NCBI GenBank assembly: GCA_027886185.1
Contig: WOAB01000215.1
Span: forward strand, 1 to 64,000
Length of the DNA stretch: 64,000 nt
From: Rheum nobile
Taxonomy: Eukaryota; Streptophyta; Magnoliopsida; Caryophyllales; Polygonaceae
Reading direction: 5' to 3'
Positions 54,014 through 64,000 of the stretch are shown piece after piece; position 1 is the first letter of the stretch; every line of letters begins with the position of its first letter. The notes under the pieces are model-generated. The model was not told the origin of the DNA. It saw nothing but the letters and a program-made list of their open reading frames with translations, and made no database searches. Both the position numbers and the translations under genes were made by a program.

Positions 54014-55592
54014 CTTTGCTTGCTCTCAAGTTTGTAGAACATTGATATGCATAAGTGGGTGCGAAGACTGGGAATAATGGCTTGTAATTGGAGCCCACAA
54101 GCCTCAAAGGGGAGTGAGTAGAGCTCAACAATTAGAGGTTTTGGAGGTAAATAAAAGACGATTCAAAGTTGGGTTTGGCTTTTGCTATGCATCAAGGGAA
54201 AAAATATGTATAAGAAATTTTGGGTCCTCATGGAATTAATGTGCTTTCTTAAGGAGGAGAAACAGTTTGTGAAAAGTATAAAGAGTAATAAAGTGTTGTG
54301 TGGTCAAAGAAGGAGGTCATAGTCATACGAGTTCATTTATTATCTTTCAAAATTATGAAATATTAGGGCCTTGATGTCTATATTGTAGCACTATTTTTTT
54401 TTAAATGACAAATAGAAGCTATCCTTACATAGTGGAAGGAATACCTAAATCATCACAGCATATGATTTTTACAAGCGTCTTACAAGCTAGATGAAAATTA
54501 CAGTTGCTTCTTAACAGTTGTTGTTGTGGAAGATCGGGTGCAATGTAATCCATAATAGTATCCCGAAGCAAAATAGGAGAAATAGTTATTGTGGCCAAGA
54601 AGTCAGCTGCTCTTTATTGAAGAACTCGAACAAGATAGGCAATTGACGCTCAATTGGATAAACACACCAAAGGAACACACAAGTTAACGCCTAAGGATAA
54701 ACGCACCAAATGAATTGACCAAGTTATTCTTGATAAACTCACAAGAATGGATACACAATCAATCACTATTGGATAAGCCCATTAAAAGGGGTTGAAAGAG
54801 AATTAAAATCAGTTGGGATGAACCCACCCAAAATAAAACGGTCCAAGGTTCTCTAATGCACGAGAACTTTGTTGGATATGCTCACCAACCAAAGAAATTG
54901 AATCACTCCTAGTTTGTTTGAAACACTCAAACATTTTCCAAAATGCTTAACTCAATATCATCCTTACAAAGGGAGAAACACAAGCTTAAGTAGGAAGAAA
55001 GACAACTCTTCAAGTGGCCAACCTTTGATGATGGGAGGAGAAGAAGAGTCTAGTTGTCTTCATGGCAACAACTTGATTCATTTGATGAAGACTCTTGGTG
55101 TGCATGGATTTGATTGTTTGGAAGAAAACCCACTTAACTCTTGAAAGTGGTAAGAAAAAACCCTGTAGATTTTGAGGTGCTGGCACAATCATCGATTTTG
55201 GACATCTTCGAGGATGATTTGGCAAAAGAGTTGAACACCAAAGTTATAGGCATTTGAAAGTGATTTCCAACAAGTCTTAATTCGGCTCAAATGAAAAATT
55301 ACAGCCTCCAAGTGAGTCAAAAGACTGAAAGAATGTATGAAGATCTGAGAAGTATGAAGTTGACTCAATAACTCGTTGTTTGGTGGTGCCCGTTCTTGAA
55401 TCACATAACTAGGAATGGTCTTAGGAACTGTTCTATCCATATGTAGTCTTTCTATCTACCAAGTGTGCATCAAATATGCACCAATGAATACTACTAGCAT
55501 AAAAATTCTTTTCACTTCCTTCAAGTGTGAATCCTTTGGATTGACTTGAAACCTGGCACATAGAAAAACACTAAATACAATGTCTGTCCTGC
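54014..55592. other. Gene-free, LTR-like debris with a loose repeat
   Basis: No gene is supported. Between 54,650 and 54,900 the phrase TGGATAA(A/G)C.CACCAAAGG recurs about five times at 40-50 bp spacing with strong variation. It may belong to the reversed copia fragment that follows. Confidence 0.4.
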
Positions 55593-56141
55593 TTGCCGTT
55601 AGATAAAGAAGAGATCAAATCATTCTTTATAGGTCTTTTGATTTACATCTTTCCCATTCAAATCTGTATCAAGGCGAATATTACGAGAAATTGGAGTCTC
55701 AATTGGCTTTGCAGTCTCCATGCTGAATTTCTTCCACAATTCCTTGATATATTTCCGTTGATGAACCTTAGTTCCCACCTTGTCTTACGGATCTTGTAAA
55801 CCAAGGACGGAATAGAGTTCACTAATCATACTCATTTCAAACTCGCTACTCATCAAGTATTTGAAACTTTATACAAGAGAGGGGTTAGTGGAACCAAATA
55901 TAGTTTCATCAACATACACTTGACCCACTAGAATCTCACATGCCTTTTCCAGAAAGAAAAGTGTCTTGTAAATAGACCCACATTTGTATCCATTGGAGAG
56001 AAGGAACTGAACAAACCGATCGTACCGAGCTGTCAGAGCTTGCTTGAGTCCATATAGTGCATTGTTCAATATGTACACATAGTTTGGAAGAGTTGTGTTG
56101 TATTCCAAGGTGTTGATGTTTTGATGGTTCCAAACCTCCAA
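55593..56141 (-). pseudogene. Ty1/copia reverse transcriptase fragment (reversed)
   Basis: On the minus strand the frame at 55,869-56,141 contains YILNNALYGLKQALTARYDRF, FLLSNGYKCGSIYKTLFFL and VGQVYVDETIFGSTNPSL. These are the ALYGLKQAP and YVDD blocks of copia RT, with the second Asp of YVDD changed to Glu. Further pieces continue to 55,600 with stops. It lies head to tail against the copia LTR at 56,220 on the other strand. Confidence 0.75.
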
Positions 56142-56219
56142 GCTTAATGTGTGCTAAGTGTTACACAAAAAGATATATGATATGTTACTCAAATTACAAG
56201 TAAATGTCTTTAAGAGTAA

Positions 56220-57028
56220 TGTTGGAAGAATTGGCCGTGATCAAGAATGTTGAGAGCACTGATCATGATTGACATCTATAGAGTGATTGAGAGAATGAGA
56301 AAATGCTCTACATGCACAATTCTTCCAAGACACAAAGGTCGTCTGTACAAGATAGATGTAGCACAAGACAAAGAGATATTTTATAACCAATTAGGCCAAC
56401 TCTTACAAGAGTTGTTCGTACAAAAGTCATGTTCCTCAGTCCTTACAAGAGACAAGATCAAAGGACTAATTATGCCAGTACATTATTAGAGAAATATGAC
56501 AAACTGCATTATGGGCGCTAGCCATTAGAAGCATCTAAAGAGGAATGTGTTCAGAACGCATGTGCTGAAGAGGTAGACAAATATGGTCAACATAGAGAAA
56601 AGAAAAGAGCCAAGTATTGGCTGGTAGGAATGTCTTTATAAGTGAGGGGAATTCGCTTAGAAGAGACATTCAAGCTTGAAGAGAAAAAGAGAGCGAAAAA
56701 ATTAAGGAGGAGTTTAGGTTTTATGTATCATAGAGAGTGAGAGCAAGTTACAAGTGGTGAAAGAGAGTTAGTCTAGGTGGGAATTCTAGAGTTAATGTCC
56801 AGGTTGTCATTGTAATTTCCCAAGAAATCAATAAGATAAGTACAGTTGTTCTAAATCCTTCAAGTGAGAAGCTTGAAGGTAGTGATTTTTCACTAATTAA
56901 CTAGTTGGTTAATTGGGGTTTCCACTCTAAGTACTTGCATTGAATAGTCATTATTTTTTGCTTTACATTTCTGCTGCATTCTCTGTGAAGGTGCTACACC
57001 TTCTGAGAATAACACTAACGATCCAACA
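56220..57028 (+). repeat. 5' LTR of the copia element, 809 bp
   Basis: It begins TGTTGGA and ends TCCAACA, a perfect 7-bp inverted end within TG..CA. TTTATAAG near 56,636 is a likely TATA box. The primer binding site follows three bases downstream. No second copy is in the window, so insertion age cannot be estimated. Confidence 0.75.
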
Positions 57029-57030
57029 AT

Positions 57031-57042
57031 TGGAATTAGAGC
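57031..57042 (+). other. Primer binding site (initiator Met-tRNA type, diverged)
   Basis: TGGAATTAGAGC compares with TGGTATCAGAGC, the usual plant copia site complementary to the 3' end of initiator tRNA-Met; two of twelve bases differ. Confidence 0.65.
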
Positions 57043-57079
57043 TTGGATCTAGATTCGTGTTCTTATTTTGCAAGAAAAT

Positions 57080-58910
57080 ATGACAACGTCAAGTATTGCG
57101 ATCAATGACTTTTTTGGAAGCCTCTAATCTTGAAGGCTGGCGAGTATGATTGGTGGAAGCCACATATAGAAGAAACTCATGTGTGCTCTCTTGATGGCCA
57201 ATTTTGGAAAATCATAGAGAGAGGTCCGGAACACTCTCTAATGTTTATGGCAAAGAAAAGGGCAGATTACACGAATGCTAACTACAAGATGCTTGAAAAG
57301 AATTGTAGGGCTTTGAAGATCCTTTACATGGCTCTTCAACCCTCAGATATAAAAAAGGTGCTCGTGTACTCCTCGACTAATGAGATATGGAACGCCTTGA
57401 AGAGACTTCATCAAGGAAATGATGATGTCAAGAAGAACAAGATTCTTGCTTTACTCAAAGAGTATGAATCTGTTTCACAAGGAAAAGGCAAGACCATCGA
57501 GGACTTTCATGCTCGCTTTCAAGGTCTTGTAAGCCAACTTGAGTTTCTTGGGGGAAACTAACAGATTAGAAGGTCACACACTACTTCCTTTAAGTTCTTA
57601 ACTCATGGTGGGATGCTATTACTATAAAATTGCAAGGTCAACAAGATATCACAACTATCACCTTGGAAGATTGGTGAGCAACGATTGTCTACTCCAGAGG
57701 AAGATGGCCAAAAGAGATTTTGAGAAGGCCGACAACATAGCTCTGATAGTTGAAAAGACTTTCAACTTAGCACAAGATGATGGGGACGGCGTCGATGCAG
57801 ATGATGATGTCGCTCTTATTACAAGATCTATGAAGAGGTCGTGAACTCATAGAAAAGGCCAAGGTAAAGCTTTAGAAGTCAATAGAGACGTCAAATATGT
57901 CATTTACTACCATTGTCAAGCCAAAGTTCACTTCGCGAAGAACTGCTTGAAGAAGAAGGCTGGTGAAACGCCTCGCGCGAAAGCAATGGTTGCTACTTGG
58001 GAGAATCAGAATCAGATGAAGAAGTTGAGACTTCATCCAAAGACTTATGCCTAATGGCTCATAGTACTGCATCTAAAGAAGAGGTTAGTGAAAATGATAT
58101 CTTCTCTAAACTGAAAACCAAGTCTAGAGAGAATTTAATTATTTTTATTAGAAAACTTGTTAATGAGGTCTATGTACTCTCTAAGAAACTTGAAGAAAAG
58201 AATGATACAATCACTAAATTGATTGAGGACAACAAGCTTTAGTTTGAGAAAGTCATCAAGTTAGAGGGTGTAGCATCTTCTTCTTCAAAAGGTTGTAATA
58301 CTTGCTCTTGAACTACAAGAAAAATGCGTTGTTCTAGAATATGTGATCACCAAGATTGAATCTAAAATGTTAATGCTTAAACTTCGTAATGCTAAGATGG
58401 TAGATGACCTTCAGAAAACTTGACGTAGAATTACAGAAAAAGGCATGGTTAGATGAGTATGACACCTCTCAAGCAAAAGAGGATTACTCTAAGAGATTTG
58501 TAAGGTCACGGTTTGGTCTTGGCTATATGGGTTGTAACCATGGTGAAGGTACTAGTACCCCTCACCTGAGAGTTGAAATATCTATACAAGTCAAGAAGGA
58601 CAAGTATGTTCCCACAAAGGTAGTGGTACCCAAACCACTAGCCAAAGGGAATTGTACCTGTACTTTAACAACTTGTGTGGGGACTTCAACCGAAAGGGAG
58701 AGAGCATGGTACCTGAACCAAAAGGCATACTGCATATGGCTGAAACATGAACAACATGGGAAACCTTCAAAAATCGACTTTTAAGCTAGAATCGACAACA
58801 AACCGATATGGTTGTCAGAGCAAGTATGCCAACCTCAAGGGTCATAGAGTATGTTGGCATTGCAGTGAAGCAGGCCACTACAAACAAGAGTGTCATCTCA
58901 AACTTTAATG
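57080..58910 (+). pseudogene. Copia gag
   Basis: ATG at 57,080 is followed within about 45 bp by a frame break. The main block (57,130-57,561) has GEYDWWKPHIEETHV, IWNALKRLHQG and TIEDFHARFQGLVSQL, the capsid-like UBN2 domain of plant copia gag. A degenerate zinc knuckle occurs near 57,910 (YHCQAKVHFAKNC) and a complete CCHC knuckle at 58,851-58,892 (CWHCSEAGHYKQEC). Acidic and coiled-coil-like stretches lie in between. At least six stops or shifts are present. Confidence 0.8.
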
Positions 58911-59049
58911 TGAGGCAAATGCTCGTGATTGGAGAGAGAAACACTCAGGACCGGTTGAGAGTGTTGAATCTCAAGATCCTATTCCCAGATCTAAGAAGGT
59001 CTGGGTTCGTCAAAACTAATCCCTTAATTGCAGACTAAGTGAGAAGGTA

Positions 59050-60160
59050 CACCTAGTACATAGATAGCGATTGTTCAAGCCACATGTTTGGTAAAATAGA
59101 AAAGTGCATCTTACTTCGTAGACACAATAGAGGTACATTTCCTTCAGAAACAAAAGCTAATGAGAGGTTCTAGGACTTAGGAAGGTAAATATTACCGACC
59201 TAATCTTTGTGGATAATGTAAATCTAGTTGACAATCTACACTTTGATCTCCTAAGTGTAGTACAACTCTATGATGGTAGAAAGAACATGGTAGTGTTCAC
59301 TTCACATGATTGTCAAGTTGAAGAGGTAGGTACATGTAAGATCCTATTGAAGGGAACTTGTGATAACAATGTATACAAAGTTGATTTTAACTGTGCCTGA
59401 AGCAAGACTATGTCTCACTTCGGTTTCCGGAGCCATTGAGTTATGGCACAAGCGCTCTGGACATGTAATCCCAAAACTTATGAGCAAACTTCACTGACAT
59501 GACCCTGTGGTAGGTCTGCCTAAAATTGATGATCACAACGATGAAATGTGTGTTGCTTGTGTGAAGGGTAAGCAAGTAAGATCGTCCTTTTAATAAAAAA
59601 ATGAGGTAAGTACTTCTCGTCCTTTGGAACTAATTCATATGGATTGTTGATCACTGCTCATGATATACCTGGAGCTCATTTTTAACTTCCAAAGATGAGA
59701 CCTTTGTAGAGTTTACAGCTTGGTTAAAAGTCATTGAGAGGAAGCTAGGAGTTTCTATGGTTGTTATATGCTCAGATCATGATACTGAGTTTGAGAACAT
59801 ACACTTCCTCATCTTTTGCATAGAACATGGAGTAACTCATAAATTTTCAACACCAAGGACACCATAACAAAATGGTGTTGTGGAGAGGAAGAACAGAACC
59901 TTAGAAGACATGTCTCATACTCTATTGATAACTAGTAGTCTTCCAATAAATTTTTGGGCTGAAGCACTGAATGCGTGTTGCTACGTGCTGAATCGGGCAA
60001 CAATATATCCACTATTGGGAAAGATGCCATATGAGTTACTTAGAGGAAGAAAGCCAAATGTCGCACACCTTCACACATTCGAATGCAAATGCTTTGTGCA
60101 CAACAATTGTAAGGACAACCTTGAATTTTTAATCCTAGAAGTGATGAAGCTACCTTAGTT
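59050..60160 (+). pseudogene. Copia protease and integrase
   Basis: YIDSDCSSHMFG near 59,057 matches the copia protease start (LDSGCSRHM), with a changed glycine. A pre-integrase stretch lies near 59,440 (IELWHKRSGH). The integrase core ends in GVVERKNRTLEDMSHTLL, which holds the catalytic Glu, and FWAEALNACCYVLNRA follows. Stops interrupt the first half; the last 92 codons (59,880-60,158) are open. Confidence 0.8.
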
Positions 60161-60509
60161 GGGTATTCCATGAATAGCATAGGATACAAGGTCTACAACA
60201 AGAGAACAATGAAGGAAGAAGAAAGTGTGCATGTCATATTTGATAATGCGGCATTGGCTAGTACCTCCATCAATGATCAGAATGATGGAGATGAAGGGTT
60301 CACCATTGAACTAAGAGAGAAGAAGTTCTAGACCCTTTAGTTCCAGTACAAGGTCCCCAACCACAAAATTCAGGGGGAACAAAACAGATTGAAGAAGGAC
60401 AATGACCCAAACACTAAAGAGACATAGTGTCATGAAGTTGCCAAAATTGCTGCAGTCGATGATGAAGGTAGTAGTACTCCTGCTCTAACAGTTGGAGGTG
60501 TAGGACGAA

Positions 60510-62150
60510 GTGTGGGCGGTACTAATCTCTCCCAACTTCATACAAGGAACAATTATCTAAAAAAAGATGATACAGTCACCAACATCATCTCCGACTACAC
60601 AATAGAAACTCATATTAGGTCATCTCTTCAAAACTTTTGTGCCTTTTATGCTTTTCTATCCATGTTCGGACCTAAATTTGTAACTGAAGCTCTGAAGGGC
60701 CCATATCGGGTCATTTTCATGCAAGAAAAACTTCATCAATTTGAAATAAACAGGGTGTGGCATCTAGTACCACGACCTAAGGATAGAACTGTGATAGGTA
60801 CTAAGTGGGTATTCATGAACAAACTTAATGAAATAGGTCAAGTTATAAGAAACGAAGTCAGATTAGTCGTGAAGGGCTACAACTAACAAGAAGCCATACT
60901 ATGACGAGACTTTAACTCTAGTTGCATGGTTAGAAGCTATTCGCTTGTTAATCGCTTATGCAACTCATCGTGGCTTCATATTGCAAAATATGGACGTCAA
61001 GGCTGCTTTTCTAAATGTATTCTCAAGGAGGAGGTCTATGTCGAGCAAACACTTGGCTTTGAAGATTCTTGTCACAATGATCACGTACACGTCCTACACA
61101 AGGCATTGTATGGCTTGAAACAAGCTCAAAGAGATTGGTATGAAAGGCTATCACAATTTCTTTTGTCAAATGGATATGTATGTGGTGAATTTGACAATAC
61201 TATGTTCTTGTTGAAAGAAGGAAAACACAATCTGGTGGTACAAGTCTGTGTAGATGACATCATATTTGGCTCCACCAATCCGACTTTAGTGAAGAAGTTC
61301 GCAACCATCATGGAAGGTGAATTCGAGATGAACATGGTGGGGGAACTAAAATTCTTCCTTGGACTTCAAGTCATACAAGGAGAGGATGTGACCAAGGTGC
61401 ATCAACAAAAGTACTTGAAAGGGTATGTGAAGAAGTTTGGAATGGAAAGCTCCAAACCTTTTGACACTCCAATGTCTCCCTAACACTTCACTAGGAAAGG
61501 AAAAGAAGGAGAAACAAGTGGATCAGACCCTATATCAGGGAATAATAGGTTCGCTACTCTATCTTACATTCAAAGGATTGTCTTTATGTATAGTGTGTGC
61601 TTGCTTTCAGGCAGATCCCAGTGAGTCACACCTAAATTTGTGAAGCGAATCTTATGTTACCTCAATGGGTCCAGTATTACTAGTCTTTGGTGCCGAAAAG
61701 GCTGTGATGTAAACTTGGTAGGATACACTAACATTGATTTTGTTGGGAACAAGGTAGACCACAAGAGCACTTCCGGCATGGATCAGTACTTGGGGATCAA
61801 AGAAGCAAAACTCCATGGCGTTATCGACCGCCGAGACAGAGTACATAGGCACTGCAACTTGTTGCACACAACTCTTATGGCTCAAGCAATAACTCAACGA
61901 CTATGGGATACTCTTTGGTAAGGTTCCTATATGATGTGACAACATGAGGGCTATAAAACATTTCCAAAAATCTAGTACAGAATTCACACACTAAGCACAT
62001 TGACATAAAACATCACTTTTTACGAGATTGTGTGGAGTAAGGTCTTGTCTCTATGGACTTTTGTAGGACATATATATGATCAAATTGCAGACATCTTCAC
62101 CAAGCCTCTTAATAGAGAACCACTTGGTATAATCTTTCTTAACACTTAGT
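60510..62150 (+). pseudogene. Copia reverse transcriptase and RNase H
   Basis: RT blocks in order are HQFEINRVWHLVPRPKDRTV, GTKWVFMNKLNEIG, then after a frameshift ALYGLKQAQRDWYERLSQFL, VVQVCVDDIIFGSTNP (the catalytic VDD) and MNMVGELKFFLGLQ. The RNase H/C-terminal part near 61,800-61,900 carries a frame for ALSTAETEYIGTAT and LLWLKQ. 60,926-61,483 is open over 185 codons, but stops and shifts elsewhere make it inactive. Confidence 0.85.
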
Positions 62151-63007
62151 CATCTTAGATATGTTATCCTCAATGACTAGTTGAAATCCGACATGAGTCC
62201 TAAGGGGAACATTAGGCATGTCACATGTGTATAGAACTCAAGCCATTATTAGGTGTTGTTAATCTTTCAAACTAGCTAGACATATGTGTGTTCTTATACC
62301 TTATTTACATGATTACGTGAAAAGCTTACTTGTGTATTGCATTGCTTGTTACTTGAAATGTATTCTTTCTAGCCCAAAAAAATCAACTTGATGTATAGAA
62401 CCTTCAGTACAAGCCCAAATGATAGTTGATTCTAAATCCATCCTTGTCTATCATGTGTGAATGCTCCTATGAGCCCATTTTTGTCATCAGAACTGGGCAT
62501 TATTCACCATGATAAAAAAATATAAAATTTCCATGTCAAAAATATTATATTTAGTTGGTTTCTTTTTGGTACTACTTATGGTACAATACCCAGAGCCAGG
62601 TACACAACGCTCTAAGGTACGGTATGGAAATATAGTAATGGTCGCAAACAACTAGAAAAGTCTCATAAAGACAAGGCAATTAATGACGATTTGATAGCGC
62701 ATCCTCCGAGGTTCGTGCCTTTTGAGAACTGTGATAGCTTTTTGGGGGAAAAAAGGACAACGAGAAGGTGTAAAAACATGAAATTTGAAGGTGAACATTG
62801 GGTAATTTCAAAAGGATATTTGGGGATCTTTTGGTTTCTAAATTTACAAAGGTGAATATCTTTCTCAAATAGGATATAAGGAGGGAAGAAGGAAACAAAG
62901 AAAGGTATCGTATCTCTGAAATCTTTCTTGCTCCCATAAATCTTTCTTGCTCTTTATTTCTCTCAAACCTAATCTCTCAAACTCTAAATCCGTACCAAGC
63001 AACTCAA
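62151..63007. other. Post-pol spacer of the copia element
   Basis: No gene is seen. It joins the end of RNase H to the downstream ORF. CCTAAGGGGAACATT near 62,200 is purine-rich, but it is not followed by the LTR start TGTTGGA. Confidence 0.45.
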
Positions 63008-63990
63008 ATGGCCTCCAACCCATCTACTCCAAAGGTTTCCATCACCATTGATGGAACCGAAGGCCCAATCACCCTCGCCAGCAAGCTCAAGGTTCTTAAG
63101 AGAGGAGAAGATCTAGCCCAAATCACCAATCTCTTCAGAAAACCTCCCACAATGACTCTACCACCCCTCAAAAGTCCATATCCACTACCTCCTGACAAAA
63201 GGCCCAACCCTCATGGGCGCCGCCTCTGAAAAAGCAGTGTCTCTTGAAGCACCCAAGGAGCAAGAGGAGGAAGTGCAGAGCCTAGTGGGGGATCTAACCA
63301 CCTCCATGTTCTTAGTTAAGCAAAAAAAGTCGTCACCAACATTGGTGTCAAAGACAGAGAAGGTTGACGTCTACATGGATGAAGTCATGGAGTTGGATCA
63401 ATAGGCGGTGTAGGACCCGGAGAAGGAGAATGATATCCTCAAGGAGATTGAGCATGAAGACGTGGTGAAGTAGTCTAAAGGCCACACAGCCTCAACAACA
63501 GCCTCTCTAGCAGAGTATCTATAACCACTACTGGATACAGAGGAGGAAACTCAGAAGGAGGTCAACAAGCATGCCATCTCCAAGTCGGTAAGGATAAAGG
63601 CATCAGCCTTGCTCAAGAGGAGTAGGGTACTCTGTTCCGAAAATGAAGAATTAGAGGGTGGCGAGTCCGCACCCAAGAAAAGAGTAACCCGGTCTAAGAA
63701 GGTGAAACTGAGTCTATCACCGACACAAGGAAGAGCCAATGGAAGGTGGTTAAGAGGGCATTCTATACGAAGCCTCAGAAAAACGTCGTATACGTATCAG
63801 AGCGAGATATTGCAGAAGTGTGATGGTTGATCACGAGTTCTTGAATGAGTTTGCCTTGGAGGAGGTGTTGGACATGTTGAAGATTCAGAAGTGGGACCAT
63901 TTGTTCCAAGAGGAGGATGAATTTGATCTCGTGATGGTATGAGAATTTTACTCAATATTGATCATTGAGAACAAGAAAACGATGGTATGT
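63008..63990 (+). pseudogene. Additional ORF downstream of copia pol (broken)
   Basis: ATG 63,008 opens MASNPSTPKVSITIDGTEG. Frames then shift through an acidic, Lys-rich stretch (63,213-63,404) and a basic stretch (KKRVTRSKKVKLS, near 63,690) to NEFALEEVLDMLKIQKWDHL and a final VMV-EFYSIL separated by a stop. The last part resembles the C-terminal block (Y..LV.EFY.N) common in non-pol ORFs of plant retroelements. Function is unknown; position fits the env-like slot of SIRE-type elements. Confidence 0.45.
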
Positions 63991-64000
63991 GGAACGTATA

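Larger units (their letters stand above)
56220..64000 (+). mobile_element. Large Ty1/copia element, 5' end to window edge
   Basis: 5' LTR (56,220-57,028), primer binding site, gag, protease, integrase, reverse transcriptase and RNase H follow in the copia order (integrase before RT), each with stops. Downstream of pol, sequence without LTR similarity leads into another ORF region (63,008 on). An extra ORF between pol and the 3' LTR is a feature of the SIRE/Maximus copia lineage. The 3' LTR is not in the window. Confidence 0.8.

Noticed and set aside
56220..57028. Complete copia element with both LTRs in the window
   Set aside because: I searched 62,150-64,000 by eye for a second TGTTGGA...TCCAACA LTR and did not find it.

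Overview
The window looks like nuclear DNA of a flowering plant, probably a eudicot. It has many short exons with plant-type GT..AG introns, one intact plant housekeeping gene, a plastid-derived tRNA fragment, and dense nested plant transposons (Ty1/copia, Ty3/gypsy, LINE, Mutator-like, Helitron, MITE). I cannot name the species.

Layout. 0.2-4.8 kb: a decayed unit made of a small coiled-coil, tail-anchored protein gene (+) facing a pseudogene of an SDE3-type RNA helicase (-). 4.8-9.5 kb: a Ty3-like remnant, GC-rich palindromes and a 329-bp MITE. 9,504-29,154: what I read as one 19.65-kb Mutator-like element (MULE), flanked by the 9-bp direct repeat TTAGTTATT. It holds a broken DUF1985-Ulp1 gene (A), a better preserved DUF1985-Ulp1 gene (B), a 143-aa orphan gene with its own TATA box, a MURA transposase gene on the opposite strand, and a second, much better copy of the coiled-coil/SDE3-like unit. 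29-33 kb: retroelement debris, a plastid trnL-CAA fragment and a Helitron-like segment. 33.2-38.7 kb: a dead LINE split by a 1,324-bp TG..CA LTR-type element with a perfect 5-bp target duplication. 39.2-43.8 kb: an intact 13-exon MTPC4 (SLC30A9-like cation efflux) gene, the only clear host gene. 44-52 kb: LINE and Ty3/gypsy fragments. 52.2-54.0 kb: a decayed GH79 (heparanase-like) gene. 55.6-64 kb: a reversed copia fragment, then a large copia element with an 809-bp 5' LTR and an extra ORF downstream of pol, running off the window.

The most interesting system is the giant MULE. By eye I count at least 19 exact copies (both strands) of the nonamer TGACAGGAT inside it, in exons, introns and spacers. 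About 0.15 would be expected in that length for a random 9-mer. I saw none outside it except two in the first coiled-coil/SDE3 unit. In Arabidopsis VANDAL MULEs, the element-encoded DUF1985 protein VANC acts as an anti-silencing factor that recognises short motifs repeated in its own element. By analogy (inference), TGACAGGAT may be the recognition word of the DUF1985 protein here. The same element also carries a homologue of SDE3, an RNA-silencing helicase. A transposon combining a VANC-like system with a captured silencing helicase would be unusual.
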